Source: Streptomyces sp. NBC_00078 (GTDB lineage: Bacteria; Actinomycetota; Actinomycetes; Streptomycetales; Streptomycetaceae). From it: DNA of 64,000 nucleotides. The DNA lies in NCBI RefSeq assembly GCF_026343335.1, contig NZ_JAPELX010000001.1, forward strand, positions 3,844,001-3,908,000. The letters are read 5' to 3'. Every line of letters starts with the position of its first letter. The stretch's first letter is position 1. The position numbers and the translations under genes are program-made. A model generated the notes under the pieces. It was not told the origin of the DNA. It was given only the letters and a program-made list of their open reading frames with translations, and did not search any database. Below are positions 25,120-34,618 of this stretch, in pieces.

Positions 25120-26286
25120 ATGACCTACACCGATACGTCGATGGACGCGCTGCGGCAGAGCGGTGACGAACTCGCCGACGCAACAGTGGCCACCCTCTTC
25201 GAGCGTGGGGAGGTGGGAAAGTTCAACACTCTGATGCGCTACGTGTCGACCGCCGGCGCACCGCTGCCCGATGGTCTTCCCGAGGTGGCGCGGGAATACC
25301 TGCAGGCCACCAGCGCACCACCAGCGTGGGTCGACTGGGGTGAGATGGAGAAGGCCAGGCTGTTCTTCATCGACAACAACGTGCACATCTCCACAGCGCT
25401 GTCCTTCGCCTCCATGCCCGCCTGCTACGTGGTCCCGCACGTGGCGAAGCTGCTGTCGGCGACGCACTCGCTGAAGTACCCCTCCAAGCGGATGGCGGAG
25501 ACCGGGCAGTTCACCGTCTACCTCATGCAACCTGGGGCATTCGAGGCAGGCAGCAGCTTCATTCCCGCCGCCCAGAAAGTCCGCCTGCTGCACGCTTCCA
25601 TCCGCCACCACCTCAAGCAGGAAAACCGCTGGGACGTCGACAGCCTGGGGGTGCCGATCTGTCAGGAGGACATGATCGGCGGTCAGATGTTGTTCTCGCT
25701 GCTTGTGCTGGACTCCCTGCATCGGCTGAACATCCACATGAGCGTCGACGGGGCGGAAGCGTACTTCTACGCCTGGCGGGTGGTCGGCGCCATGCTCGGC
25801 GTCGATCAGAACCAGGCACCCAAGGACCTGGAGTCCGCCCGCCAGTTCCTGGACCTGTACATGACCCGATACATGGGGCCGAGCGAGGAAGGCGCGCATC
25901 TCACCCGGCAACTGATCGATCTGTACGAGGAAGTCGTCCCGGGCACCTTGTTCGACCCGATCGTCTCCGCTCTGATCCGCCACCTCATCGGCGACACCTG
26001 CGCCGACTGGCTGGACGTCCCGCGCACTGCCTGGGACACCGTCGTCAAGGCCGTCCCGCCCCTGCTCGGCGTCCTGGAGACCATCGAGGACCGCTTCCCC
26101 CTCGGTGCCTGGGCCCTGGACCGCCTCGGCCACTTCACCACGATCTTCGAACTGTCCTCGCTCACCCGCGGCCGCGTCATGCACTACGCGATTCCGGAGC
26201 AGCTGAAAAGGGACTACGGCGTCTCCTCTGCCGTTCCCCGCACCCACCGCTGGACCCCGCCCGCCCCCACCGTCAGTCCGACCTGA
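25120..26286 (+). CDS. MpaB/rubber-oxygenase-like (DUF2236) heme oxygenase
   Basis: ATG 25120 follows AAGGAG by six bases. This 388-residue protein has the DUF2236 pattern: PPAWVDWGEMEKARLFFIDNNVHISTALSFASMPACYV, then ATHSLKYPSKRMAETGQF, HASIRHHLKQ with candidate heme and active-site His, GVPICQEDMIGGQMLFS and AYFYAWRVVGAMLGV. Relatives include latex-clearing Lcp proteins and fungal MpaB', which cleave isoprenoid chains oxidatively. With the prenyl synthase just upstream, oxidative cleavage of a prenyl chain or prenylated product is a reasonable inference. Confidence 0.88.
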   Translation: MTYTDTSMDALRQSGDELADATVATLFERGEVGKFNTLMRYVSTAGAPLPDGLPEVAREYLQATSAPPAWVDWGEMEKARLFFIDNNVHISTALSFASMPACYVVPHVAKLLSATHSLKYPSKRMAETGQFTVYLMQPGAFEAGSSFIPAAQKVRLLHASIRHHLKQENRWDVDSLGVPICQEDMIGGQMLFSLLVLDSLHRLNIHMSVDGAEAYFYAWRVVGAMLGVDQNQAPKDLESARQFLDLYMTRYMGPSEEGAHLTRQLIDLYEEVVPGTLFDPIVSALIRHLIGDTCADWLDVPRTAWDTVVKAVPPLLGVLETIEDRFPLGAWALDRLGHFTTIFELSSLTRGRVMHYAIPEQLKRDYGVSSAVPRTHRWTPPAPTVSPT

Positions 26287-26304
26287 CCGCCGGGCGGGCG
26301 GGCG

Positions 26305-26409
26305 CACCCCACCCCCGACACCGAACCGGTGCTGCGCGCCCTGCGCGAGCGCGGACTGCCCGTCGCCATCGTCAGCCGTTCGGGGACCGTGCATCGTCCT
26401 ACCGCGTAA
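26305..26409 (+). pseudogene. HAD-hydrolase fragment
   Basis: The frame reads DTEPVLRALRERGLPVAIVS..., matching the motif II region of HAD-superfamily phosphatases, and stops at TAA 26407-26409. Nothing else of the gene remains. It is a relic 19 bases after the oxygenase gene. Confidence 0.5.
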
Positions 26410-26786
26410 GGCATTAGTCACAGCGGCACGAGTGATCATCGCGCCGCGGGGTCGGGCGGGATGCCGGGCGGGGCGGGGCGGTTTGCCGGCTGGTGCAGAG
26501 CCGCGACCAGTAGCGATGCGATTTTCGGCGCGCACCGGACGCGGGTGATGCCCTTGACCGTTCAGGGCCGAGCGCGGTCCCCAGAGATTTTGCTACAAGT
26601 TCCGAAATTTCACGGTGACGGATACGCGATGTCACCGCAACCAGTCGCCCATACCGTCGCTGCAACGCCGTAAAGGGCCATCGCCTCTAGCCGGCTCCCT
26701 CGGACATCAGGTCCCGTCGGACCAAAATCGCTACTTCCCCCGAAATTCCTCCACTGTGCTCAGCGCCCATGAGACAGGAGCCCAGC
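26410..26786. promoter_or_regulatory. upstream region of the sugar operon
   Basis: No gene is visible. The region includes ttccgaaatttcacgg near 26598 and cccgaaattcctcc near 26747, two related AT-rich words that could be operator half-sites for the ROK regulator encoded in the operon. This is a weak pattern only. Confidence 0.35.
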
Positions 26787-28085
26787 GTGTCCAATCCCTC
26801 CAGACGCGGTGTCCTACAGCTGACCGCCGGCACAGCTCTGCTCGGCAGCTTCGCCCTGGCAGGCTGCGGTCGCGGCACTGCGAAAGCTGCGACGTCCTCC
26901 GCCAAACCCGTCGACGACTCCCCGGCCACCGGCACGGTCAACGTCTGGGCCGCCCAAGGCGATGCCGACGTGCTCGACAAGGTCATCAAGCCCTTCAAGG
27001 CCGCGAACCCCAAGCTCACGGTGAAGTTCACACTGATCCCGAACGCCGACTACTACACCAAGCTCCAGGCTGCGATCGCCGCCGGCAAGGGACCCGATGT
27101 CGCCCAGTTCTTCCCCGAGTCGCAGGCGCAGTTCCTCGACCCGTCGATCCTGCGGCCGGTGCCGGACGGCGTGGCCGACCCGAAGTCCTTCTTCCCCAGC
27201 CTGTGGGACGCCGGCGTGATGAAGAACGTCGCCTACACGGTGCCTTGGTACGCCTACACCTACGCGCTGGTCTACCGCTCCGACCTCGCCAAGCAGGCGG
27301 GTGTCAAGGCTCCGGCCACGTGGGACGAGGTGGTGCCGTTCTTCAAGGCGCTCCAACGCGCCGGCGCCCGGCACGCGCTCGGGGCGGACATCGGCTGGGG
27401 CATCTTCAACGGCCAGGACGTCGCGATGTACGCATGGCAGGCGGGTGGTTCGCTGCTCTCGTCCGGCGGCAAGTGGACGCTCGACACACCGGCGATGGCC
27501 GACGCGATCAAGTACAACGCGTCGTTCTTCACCTCGGGTACCGCCGACACCGCCGGGCCCACGTTCCTCGACGCGCAGCCGTACTTCGTATCGGGCAGGA
27601 CCGCCTGCATGATCACGGGTCCGTGGGTCATCGGCCAGCTCGACGCAGTCGCGAAGAAGACCGGCTGGACGGCGTCCCACGTCGCCACCGCACCCCTTCC
27701 GGCCGGATCGTCGGGCAGCGTCTCCTTCTCCGCCGGGGGCAGCTGGGGTGTGCTCGCCGACAGCGGCAACGCGGACGCGGCCTGGAAGCTCATCCGGTAC
27801 ATCTCCAAGCCGAGCACTCAGGTGGCGCAGTACAAGGCGTACAGCTCGCTGCCGGCCGTCGCCTCCGCCTGGGCCAACCCTGCCATCGCGGGCCAGCCGC
27901 TGCTGGACGCCTTCCTCACGCAGCTGAAGAACACCCGGGCGTTTCCGCAGGTGAGTAACTGGCAGCAGGTCGCCACCCGGCTGGGCAAGGAGATGGAAGC
28001 CGTGGCCAAGGGCAAGGGGACGGCCGCGAAGGCCGCCGCGAACGTCCAGGCGTACGCCGAGAGCCTCGGCACGGGTAAGGGGTGA
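26787..28085 (+). CDS. ABC sugar transporter, substrate-binding lipoprotein
   Basis: GTG 26787 lies seven bases after ACAGGAG; a start at 26769 is possible but less likely. The 432-residue protein has a Tat-like lipoprotein signal (SRRGVLQLTAGTALLGSFALAGCGRG). It is a cluster-B (MalE-type) binding protein: GTVNVWAAQGDADVLDKVIKPF, ADYYTKLQAAIAAGKGPDV, ATWDEVVPFFKAL and GPWVIGQL are typical. It captures an oligosaccharide or glycoside for the two permeases downstream. The ATPase is missing here and probably shared (MsiK-like) from elsewhere, as usual in Streptomyces. Confidence 0.93.
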   Translation: MSNPSRRGVLQLTAGTALLGSFALAGCGRGTAKAATSSAKPVDDSPATGTVNVWAAQGDADVLDKVIKPFKAANPKLTVKFTLIPNADYYTKLQAAIAAGKGPDVAQFFPESQAQFLDPSILRPVPDGVADPKSFFPSLWDAGVMKNVAYTVPWYAYTYALVYRSDLAKQAGVKAPATWDEVVPFFKALQRAGARHALGADIGWGIFNGQDVAMYAWQAGGSLLSSGGKWTLDTPAMADAIKYNASFFTSGTADTAGPTFLDAQPYFVSGRTACMITGPWVIGQLDAVAKKTGWTASHVATAPLPAGSSGSVSFSAGGSWGVLADSGNADAAWKLIRYISKPSTQVAQYKAYSSLPAVASAWANPAIAGQPLLDAFLTQLKNTRAFPQVSNWQQVATRLGKEMEAVAKGKGTAAKAAANVQAYAESLGTGKG

Positions 28086-28092
28086 TCCGCGG

Positions 28093-29013
28093 ATGACCGC
28101 CGCCATCGGGCCGACGACGCCGCGCGGTGCGCGTCGGCCCCGGGGCGCCCGCCGAACGGCTGTCGCCTGGTTGTTCCTCGCGCCGTTCGCCCTGGTGTTC
28201 CTGCTCTACACGGCGATACCCGCCATTGCCGCGCTGGGGTTCAGCCTCACCGATCTTCGGGGCACGGACCTGCGTCATCCGCTCGCCGTCGACTTCACCG
28301 GACTCCAGAACTATCTCCGGCTGCTGGAGGACCCGACCTTCCTGCGGGACATCCTCAACACCGTCCTGTTCGTGGCCGTCGGTGTGCCGTTGACGATGGT
28401 GCTCGGGTTCGTGCTCGCCCTCGCGCTCAACTCCGGCATCCGGCGGCTGCGCGGCACCTTCCGCACCGTCTTCTTCGCGCCGGTCGTCACGAACGTCGTG
28501 GCCGTCGCCATGATCTGGCAGTACGCCTTCAACACCGACGGCACCGTCAACAAGATGCTCGGCGCCGTCGGTTTCGCCGGGCCGAACTGGCTGGACGACA
28601 CGCATCTGGCCATGCCCGTGGTCATCGCCCTCGGTGTCTGGCGCAACTTCGGCATCGCGATGGTGCTGTTCCTCGCCGGTCTGCAGGCGGTGCCGCAGGA
28701 CGTGTACGAGGCCGCCTCCCTCGACGGGGCCGGCCGGTGGCGGCAGCTCAGGCACATCACTGTGCCGTTGCTGATGCCGACCACGCTGATGGTGTCGGTA
28801 CTGCTGACCGTGTTCTACCTCCAGGTGTTCGACGAGCCGTATCTGCTCACCAACGGCGGCCCGCTGGGCTCCACGGAGTCGATGGCGCTGTACACCTACC
28901 ACCAGTTCGGGGCCGGCGAGTTCGGCATGTCCTCGGCGGCGTCCTTCGTGATGCTCCTGCTCGTGACGTTGGTGAGCATCGTCCAGTTCCGAATGCTGAG
29001 GCCTCGCGCATGA
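28093..29013 (+). CDS. ABC sugar transporter permease (MalF type)
   Basis: This 306-residue protein has six membrane helices; the first is AVAWLFLAPFALVFLLYTAIPAI. The conserved EAA loop is EAASLDGAGRWRQLRHITVPLL. It is spaced seven bases after the binding-protein gene and overlaps the next permease start (ATGA), so the three are one operon. Confidence 0.94.
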   Translation: MTAAIGPTTPRGARRPRGARRTAVAWLFLAPFALVFLLYTAIPAIAALGFSLTDLRGTDLRHPLAVDFTGLQNYLRLLEDPTFLRDILNTVLFVAVGVPLTMVLGFVLALALNSGIRRLRGTFRTVFFAPVVTNVVAVAMIWQYAFNTDGTVNKMLGAVGFAGPNWLDDTHLAMPVVIALGVWRNFGIAMVLFLAGLQAVPQDVYEAASLDGAGRWRQLRHITVPLLMPTTLMVSVLLTVFYLQVFDEPYLLTNGGPLGSTESMALYTYHQFGAGEFGMSSAASFVMLLLVTLVSIVQFRMLRPRA

Positions 29014-29891
29014 CCACCATCGCCGCACCACGGAATGCCGAGATGACAGAGGAACGGACGCGGGTGCGCCAGCGGTCCGTCGCCCGTCCCCTGCTGTACG
29101 GCGCGCTCGTGCTGTGCGCGCTGCTCACGGTGCTGCCGTTCGTCTGGGTGCTCAGCGGCTCGCTGCGCAGCCTCGACGAGATCCGCTCCGACCCCGGCGC
29201 GTGGCTTCCGCACCACGTCACCCTCGACAACTTCGTACGACTGTTCCAGACCGAGGGCTTCGGCCGGTTCCTGGTCAACAGCATCGTGGTCGCGGTCATC
29301 GTCGTCGCCGGCAACATCGTGGCGGCGTCGGCCGCGGGTTACGCACTCGCCAAACTGGACTTCGCGGGCAAGCGGGTCGCGTTCGGCGCGGTCATGGCGG
29401 CGATGATGGTGCCGTTCACCACGGTGTTCGTCACCCAGTTCGTGATCACCGTCGACATGGGCCTGGCGGACACCCTCACCGGTATCGCCCTGCCCGGTGC
29501 GGCGCTGCCGCTGTCCGTTTTCATCATGCGGCAGTACGCCCTGTCGATCCCCGACGAGCTGCTGGAAGCGGCCCGGATCGACGGGGCGGGCGAGTTCCGG
29601 ATCTTCTTCCGGATCTTCCTGCCGTTGGCGGGTCCCGCCGTCGCCACGATCACGATCATGTCGTTCCTCTTCTCGTGGAACAACTTCATCTGGCCGCTCA
29701 TCGTCGCCCAGAGCACCGCCAGCTACACGCTGCCGGTGGGCCTGGCCGCAACCAGCCAGGCCGCCGCGAACGTCACCGACTACGGCCTGATGCTCGCCGG
29801 GGCCATCGTCGTGATGCTGCCGGTGCTGGTGCTGTTCCTGTTCCTGCAGCGCTACTTCGTGCAGGGCGTCGCCGGAACGGGAATGCGGTGA
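29010..29891 (+). CDS. ABC sugar transporter permease (MalG type)
   Basis: From ATG 29010 it has 293 residues, six helices and the EAA loop EAARIDGAGEFRIFFRIFLPLAGPA. The start overlaps the stop of the first permease by four bases. Longer upstream frames are inside the previous gene and are not used. It completes the import channel with the 28093 product. Confidence 0.94.
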   Translation: MTTIAAPRNAEMTEERTRVRQRSVARPLLYGALVLCALLTVLPFVWVLSGSLRSLDEIRSDPGAWLPHHVTLDNFVRLFQTEGFGRFLVNSIVVAVIVVAGNIVAASAAGYALAKLDFAGKRVAFGAVMAAMMVPFTTVFVTQFVITVDMGLADTLTGIALPGAALPLSVFIMRQYALSIPDELLEAARIDGAGEFRIFFRIFLPLAGPAVATITIMSFLFSWNNFIWPLIVAQSTASYTLPVGLAATSQAAANVTDYGLMLAGAIVVMLPVLVLFLFLQRYFVQGVAGTGMR

Positions 29892-31267
29892 CCGCGGTGG
29901 AGGGGGTGGACGTGGTGGAGGCTCCCGCCGGCACGATCATCGGCCGCCGCACCGGCCGGGTACGGCGCTTCCTCGGCATCCCGTTCGCCGAAGCACCCGT
30001 CGGTGCGCGGCGGTTCGCCGCGCCGGTGCCACGCGGCCGGTTCACACAGCCGTTCGACGCCTCCCGGCACGGCGCCACCTCGCAGCGCGTGCCGCTGTTC
30101 GCCACGACCACCATTCCGGAGCCGTCGGTGCCGGGCGACGACGTACTGAACCTGAGTGTCGTCGCCCCCGTGGACGGTGAGTCCTGCCCCGTGCTGGTGT
30201 GGATCCACGGCGGCGGCTTCCTCGCGGGCAGCCCGGCCAGTCCGTGGTACGACGGCCGCTCCTTCGCCCGCGACGGAATCGTCACCGTGACGCCCGGCTA
30301 CCGGCTCGGCGTGGACGGGTTCGCCCCGCTGGACGGCGTACCCCCGAACCTCGGGCTGCGCGACCTGCTGCTCGCGCTCGACTGGGTGCGGGAGAACATC
30401 GCGGCGTTCGGCGGTGATCCGGGCCGGGTCACCGTCGCCGGCCAGTCGGCAGGTGGCGGAGCGGTGCTCGCGCTGCTCTCCTCGCCCCTCGGCAGTGGTC
30501 GCTTCCACCGCGCGGTCAGTGTGTCCGGCGGTTTCTTCGAGTCGCGCGAAGACGCCGCGCGCGACTTCGTCGTACGGCTCGGCGACCGGCTCGGTGTGCC
30601 GCCGACGCGCGCCGGTTTCGGCGGCCTCACGGTGGAACGCGTCCAGCAGGGCGTCCATCTCCTGCGCGGCGAAGCCGGCGACGACGACCCGCTCGTGCTC
30701 GGTCCGTTCGTCGGCGACGACATCCTTCCGGTGCCCGTAGCCGATGGACTGGCCGTACACGGGCACGGCGTACCGCTGCTGCTCGGCGCGACGGGCGACG
30801 AGTTCGACGGTGGCGCCCCGGGCATCCGCAATGCCGCCGCCCGCGCAGCGGGCACCCGGGTGACGGACACCCTGTTCCGGGCCGCCTGTCCGCGCGCGGC
30901 CGCCTCACGTCGCGATGCCACCGCCGGCACCTGGCTGTACTCCTTCGAATGGCCCTCCCCCGTACTCGGTGGCGCCGTGCACTGTGCCGACATCCCGTTC
31001 TTCTTCGACGTGCTCGACGCGCCGGGTACCGCCGAGGCCCTCGGAACGCGGCCGCCCGCGGAACTCGCCACGACCATGCACGCCGACCTGGTGGCGTTCG
31101 TCCACGGCCGGTCGCCGGCCTGGGAGCCGGCGACCGGGAGGCCCGGCGACCCCGCCCGCGAGTACGGCGGGCCCGGGGCGGGGTCGACCGCCGACACCTC
31201 AGGCGTGTTCGACCCGGTGGTACCCCCGGTGGTACCGGACGGGGCCGTTACGGCGGAGGCGTGCTGA
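29888..31267 (+). CDS. type B carboxylesterase
   Basis: From GTG 29888 (GTGA overlap with the permease stop) the protein has 459 residues. It has the oxyanion motif VWIHGGGFLAGSP, the nucleophile elbow VAGQSAGGGA and the late acid/His region (GATGDEFDGG, VHCADIPFFFDVL). No signal peptide is seen, so it would cleave an ester after uptake. Its place inside an import operon suggests the imported substrate carries an acyl ester. Confidence 0.88.
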   Translation: MTAVEGVDVVEAPAGTIIGRRTGRVRRFLGIPFAEAPVGARRFAAPVPRGRFTQPFDASRHGATSQRVPLFATTTIPEPSVPGDDVLNLSVVAPVDGESCPVLVWIHGGGFLAGSPASPWYDGRSFARDGIVTVTPGYRLGVDGFAPLDGVPPNLGLRDLLLALDWVRENIAAFGGDPGRVTVAGQSAGGGAVLALLSSPLGSGRFHRAVSVSGGFFESREDAARDFVVRLGDRLGVPPTRAGFGGLTVERVQQGVHLLRGEAGDDDPLVLGPFVGDDILPVPVADGLAVHGHGVPLLLGATGDEFDGGAPGIRNAAARAAGTRVTDTLFRAACPRAAASRRDATAGTWLYSFEWPSPVLGGAVHCADIPFFFDVLDAPGTAEALGTRPPAELATTMHADLVAFVHGRSPAWEPATGRPGDPAREYGGPGAGSTADTSGVFDPVVPPVVPDGAVTAEAC

Positions 31268-32406
31268 TGCCCGGGATGAACCAGAGCGCCGTGCGGCGGG
31301 TCAACACCTCGGTGATCCTTCGCGCATTGGCGGTGTCGGCCGGGCCGATGACACTGGCCGAGCTCGCCGAGCGGGTCGGCCTGTCCCGCCGCACCATCGA
31401 ACTCATCCTGGACTCGCTCGTCGACACGGGCTGGGCGAGCGAACTCGACCGGGTGCCGGTCAGCGGCTCCGCCGGGCGCCCCGCCCGCCGGTACGAGTTG
31501 CGGGCCGACCACGCGCTGCTGGCGGCGGTGCGCATCACCACCCTGAACGGGTCCGCGGTCGTCGCCGACGTGCGCGGCCGCATCGTCGGCCGGGCGCACC
31601 GGCCGCTGCGTGACTACCAGGATCCCGAGGCCACGCTCGACGACGCAGCCGCGCTGGTGCTGGAGGCGCTCCGCGACGCGGGCGGGACGGAGGAGCGGCT
31701 GCGGGCCGGTGCGATCGCGAGCGGTGGCGCGATCGACGACGACGGCGCCGTACGGCGCCTGGTGTACACGACGCAGTGGGAAGGCGTGCGTCTGCCCAAG
31801 GAACTCGGGCGGCGCGTCGCCATGCCGTGGTTCGCGGACAACGACACCAACCTCGGTGCGCTCGGAGAGCGTTGGCGAGGCGCGGCCGGTGACCACGACA
31901 ACGTCGTGTGGGCGATGCTCGGCAACCGGACCGGTCTCGGCATCCTCATACGCGGTGACGTCCACCGCGGCTTCGAAGGCGCCGCGGGCGAGATCGCCGA
32001 GGCGGTGTCGCTGCCGGCCGGCTCGGTGGAGGACCGCCCCGTGGCGTGGCTGACCTCACCGGATCCGGCCCGGCGGCGGATCGCGCTCGGCCGCTTCGCC
32101 GCGGCCCGGGACGGCGAGGCGGCGGCGCTCGCGGAGGTCGACGAGTTCGTGGAGAACATCGCGTCGATCCTCACCACCCTGTCGTGGACCATCGCGCCGT
32201 CGCTCATCGTCCTCGGCGGTGGGCTGGAGGACGCGGCCGACGTACTGCTGCCCCGGGTGCGCGAGGCGATGCGCGGTGCCCGTACGCCCGCCGTCGAGCT
32301 GCGCGCCACCGCCCTGGGCTCCGACGGCCCGCTCATCGGCGCCGTCAAGTTCGTGCTCGACCACATGGACACCGAGTTGTTCGGCCCGCTCGTCCCGAGC
32401 GCGTGA
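31267..32406 (+). CDS. ROK-family transcriptional repressor
   Basis: This 379-residue protein has an N-terminal winged helix (MTLAELAERVGLSRRTIELILDSLVDTGW) and a ROK sugar-kinase-like domain (VVWAMLGNRTGLGILIRGDVHRGFEGAAGEIAE). The usual Cys zinc cluster after GHE is not evident. ATG 31267 overlaps the stop of the esterase gene by one base. It is probably the local repressor that senses the imported sugar. Confidence 0.87.
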   Translation: MPGMNQSAVRRVNTSVILRALAVSAGPMTLAELAERVGLSRRTIELILDSLVDTGWASELDRVPVSGSAGRPARRYELRADHALLAAVRITTLNGSAVVADVRGRIVGRAHRPLRDYQDPEATLDDAAALVLEALRDAGGTEERLRAGAIASGGAIDDDGAVRRLVYTTQWEGVRLPKELGRRVAMPWFADNDTNLGALGERWRGAAGDHDNVVWAMLGNRTGLGILIRGDVHRGFEGAAGEIAEAVSLPAGSVEDRPVAWLTSPDPARRRIALGRFAAARDGEAAALAEVDEFVENIASILTTLSWTIAPSLIVLGGGLEDAADVLLPRVREAMRGARTPAVELRATALGSDGPLIGAVKFVLDHMDTELFGPLVPSA

Positions 32407-32466
32407 TCGCACACCGTCTTCCGCACTCTCCCCTCACACCAAGTTCCACAGGACAGGAGTCCGACC

Positions 32467-33993
32467 ATGACCGGCACCAGTAGGACCGGCGTTCTCATCG
32501 TGGGCAGCGGCATCATGGGATCCGTCGTGGCCCGGCTGCTGCGGGACACCGATCCGGCGCTGGACATCACCATGGTCGACGGCGGCCGGCCGATCGGCGC
32601 GGCCCCGGGCCTGCACCTGCACGACCTCGACGACCCGGCGCTGTGGTCGCGCTACAACGAACAGGTCGCAACCGGTGTCCAGGGCCTGTATACGGGCGCC
32701 GAGGTGGTGCGCGACGTCGCGGACAGCATCACCGGCCTGACGCCCGGCATGTTCCACGCACTCGCCTTCGGCGAGGACGCCGAGGCGATGCCGGCTGCCG
32801 CGCTCGCGTGGAACGCGGGCGGCATGGGCGTGCACTGGACCGCCGCGACGCCCTGGCCCGCCGGGGACGAGGTGTTCGACTTCGGCGACCCGGACCGCTG
32901 GGCGAAGGATCTGGACACCGCGCGCGGACTGCTCGCGGTCGCGCCCGCCGCCATCGGCCCGACTCCGGTCGGGCAGCGGGTACTTGACGTGCTGGGCCGA
33001 CACTACGACGGCGTCGGACCGGACGACCGGCGGCCGCAGCCGATGCCGATGGCCGTCACCGCGACACCCGCGGGGCCCATGCCGCGCACGGCTCCGGGCA
33101 CGGTCTTCCCGCCGATCGCGGTGGGCGGGGACCCGGCCTTCACGCTCCTCACCGGCACCCTCGCCACGGCCCTCGTCACCGACGGCAGCCGGGTCGCCGG
33201 CGCCCGGCTGCGTCGTGTCGCCGACGGCGCCGAGTACGAGCTGCGCGCGGAGACCGTGGTGGTGTGCGCCGACGCGCTGCGCACCCCGCAGCTGCTGTTC
33301 GCGTCCGGCATACGGCCCGAGGCACTGGGGCGTCACCTCAACGAGCACGCGTTCATCAGCGGTCGGGTGCTGCTCGACCTCGACCGGTTCGGCATCGGCC
33401 TCGACGCCCTGCCCCTGCCGCGCCCCGGCGAGTTCGCCACGGACTCGCTCTGGCTGCCGCAGAACGGAGCGGTACAGCCGTTCCACGGCCAGATCATGAA
33501 CAGCACGTATGTGGATGAAGCCGGCAGCCCTCTCGCTCACTCGGTGGGCCTGTCGCTGTACGCACCCGTCGAGTCCCGCCCCGAGAACCGGCTCGTCTTC
33601 TCGGAGTCGGACACCGACCTCGCCGGGATGCCACGGATCACGGTCGAGTTCGGCTACTCCGACGCCGACCGGGCGCTGATCGGCCGTGCGCTCGACGAAG
33701 TCCGGTCGCTCGCCGAAGAGTTCGGCACGCTCGATCCCGAGACCGAACTGGCCCTGCTCCCGCCCGGCTCGTCGCTGCACCAGACCGGCACCGTCCGGGC
33801 CGGCATCGCCGACGACGGCTCCAGCGTGTGCGACCCCGACGGTCGGGTGTGGGACTTCGACAACCTGTATGTCGCGGGCAACGGGGTGATCCCCACCGCG
33901 ATGGCCGCCAACGTCACGCTGGCCGGCGCGGTGACCGCCGTACGGGCCGCGCGCGCCGTCGCCGAACACGTCACCGCGACCGCCGCCCACTGA
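32467..33993 (+). CDS. pyranose-oxidase / C-glycoside 3-oxidase-like GMC flavoprotein
   Basis: This 508-residue protein has the FAD dinucleotide motif VLIVGSGIMGSVVARLL (9-25). GGMGVHWTAATP (118-129) aligns with the pyranose 2-oxidase motif whose His (here H123) binds FAD covalently. The catalytic pair is H438 (SSLHQTGTVRAG) and N482 (AMAANVTLAG). Family members oxidise the C2 or C3 hydroxyl of sugars or glycosides. A 3-keto product would labilise an O-, N- or C-glycosidic bond, which fits the isomerase-like and deaminase genes next to it. It is cytoplasmic, as no signal is present. Confidence 0.85.
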   Translation: MTGTSRTGVLIVGSGIMGSVVARLLRDTDPALDITMVDGGRPIGAAPGLHLHDLDDPALWSRYNEQVATGVQGLYTGAEVVRDVADSITGLTPGMFHALAFGEDAEAMPAAALAWNAGGMGVHWTAATPWPAGDEVFDFGDPDRWAKDLDTARGLLAVAPAAIGPTPVGQRVLDVLGRHYDGVGPDDRRPQPMPMAVTATPAGPMPRTAPGTVFPPIAVGGDPAFTLLTGTLATALVTDGSRVAGARLRRVADGAEYELRAETVVVCADALRTPQLLFASGIRPEALGRHLNEHAFISGRVLLDLDRFGIGLDALPLPRPGEFATDSLWLPQNGAVQPFHGQIMNSTYVDEAGSPLAHSVGLSLYAPVESRPENRLVFSESDTDLAGMPRITVEFGYSDADRALIGRALDEVRSLAEEFGTLDPETELALLPPGSSLHQTGTVRAGIADDGSSVCDPDGRVWDFDNLYVAGNGVIPTAMAANVTLAGAVTAVRAARAVAEHVTATAAH

Positions 33994-34009
33994 GAGGAAT
34001 CCGGAACCC

Positions 34010-34618
34010 GTGATCGACATTCCGAAGGAATACCGCGTGGCGCTGCCCGTGTGGATCGACGACGAACTGGCCGACGTACCCGCCGTCATCCCCGACCGCG
34101 AGGGCCGGATGCGCCTGGTGCACCGCCTTGCCGACCGCAACTGGCGGGAGGGCAACGGCGGCCCGTTCGCGGCGCTCGTCGCCGAGCAGGACACCGGCCG
34201 GATCGTCTCGGTCGGCGTGAACGTCGTCCTCGCCTCCGGGGTCTCCAGCGCGCACGCCGAGGTCGTCGCGCTGGGCCTCGCCCAGACGGCGACCGGCGGC
34301 TGGGACCTCGGCGGCGAGGGCGTGCCGGCCCACGAGCTGGTCGTCAACTGGCGTCCGTGCGTGCAGTGTTACGGCGCGACCATGTGGTCCGGGGTGCGTG
34401 GTCTCGTGGTCGCGGGTGAGGGGCCGGACCTGGAGGAGATCACGACGTTCGACGAGGGCCCGCTGGGCGCGGACTGGGCCGAGCAGTTCGAGGCGCGCGG
34501 CATCAAGGTCGTACACGACGTGCTCCGGGACGAGGCGCTCGCCGTGTTCCGCGGCTACCGGGAGGCCGTCGACGCCGAGGGCGTCACCGTCTACAACGCC
34601 CGCGGAGGCACCGCATGA
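34010..34618 (+). CDS. CMP/dCMP-type zinc deaminase
   Basis: GTG 34010 follows GAGAGGA. This 202-residue protein has the cytidine-deaminase fold signature HAE (82-84, in SSAHAEVVALG) and PCVQC (116-120), which together bind zinc, as in guanine or cytosine-type deaminases. It would remove an amino group from a base or base-like aglycone. Finding it between a glycoside oxidase and a sugar isomerase gene suggests the substrate is a nucleoside or an amino-heterocycle glycoside. Confidence 0.88.
   Translation: MIDIPKEYRVALPVWIDDELADVPAVIPDREGRMRLVHRLADRNWREGNGGPFAALVAEQDTGRIVSVGVNVVLASGVSSAHAEVVALGLAQTATGGWDLGGEGVPAHELVVNWRPCVQCYGATMWSGVRGLVVAGEGPDLEEITTFDEGPLGADWAEQFEARGIKVVHDVLRDEALAVFRGYREAVDAEGVTVYNARGGTA

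Noticed and set aside
24856..26535. 559-residue minus-strand frame
   Set aside because: It is the antisense of the synthase and oxygenase genes and has no domain pattern or start signal.
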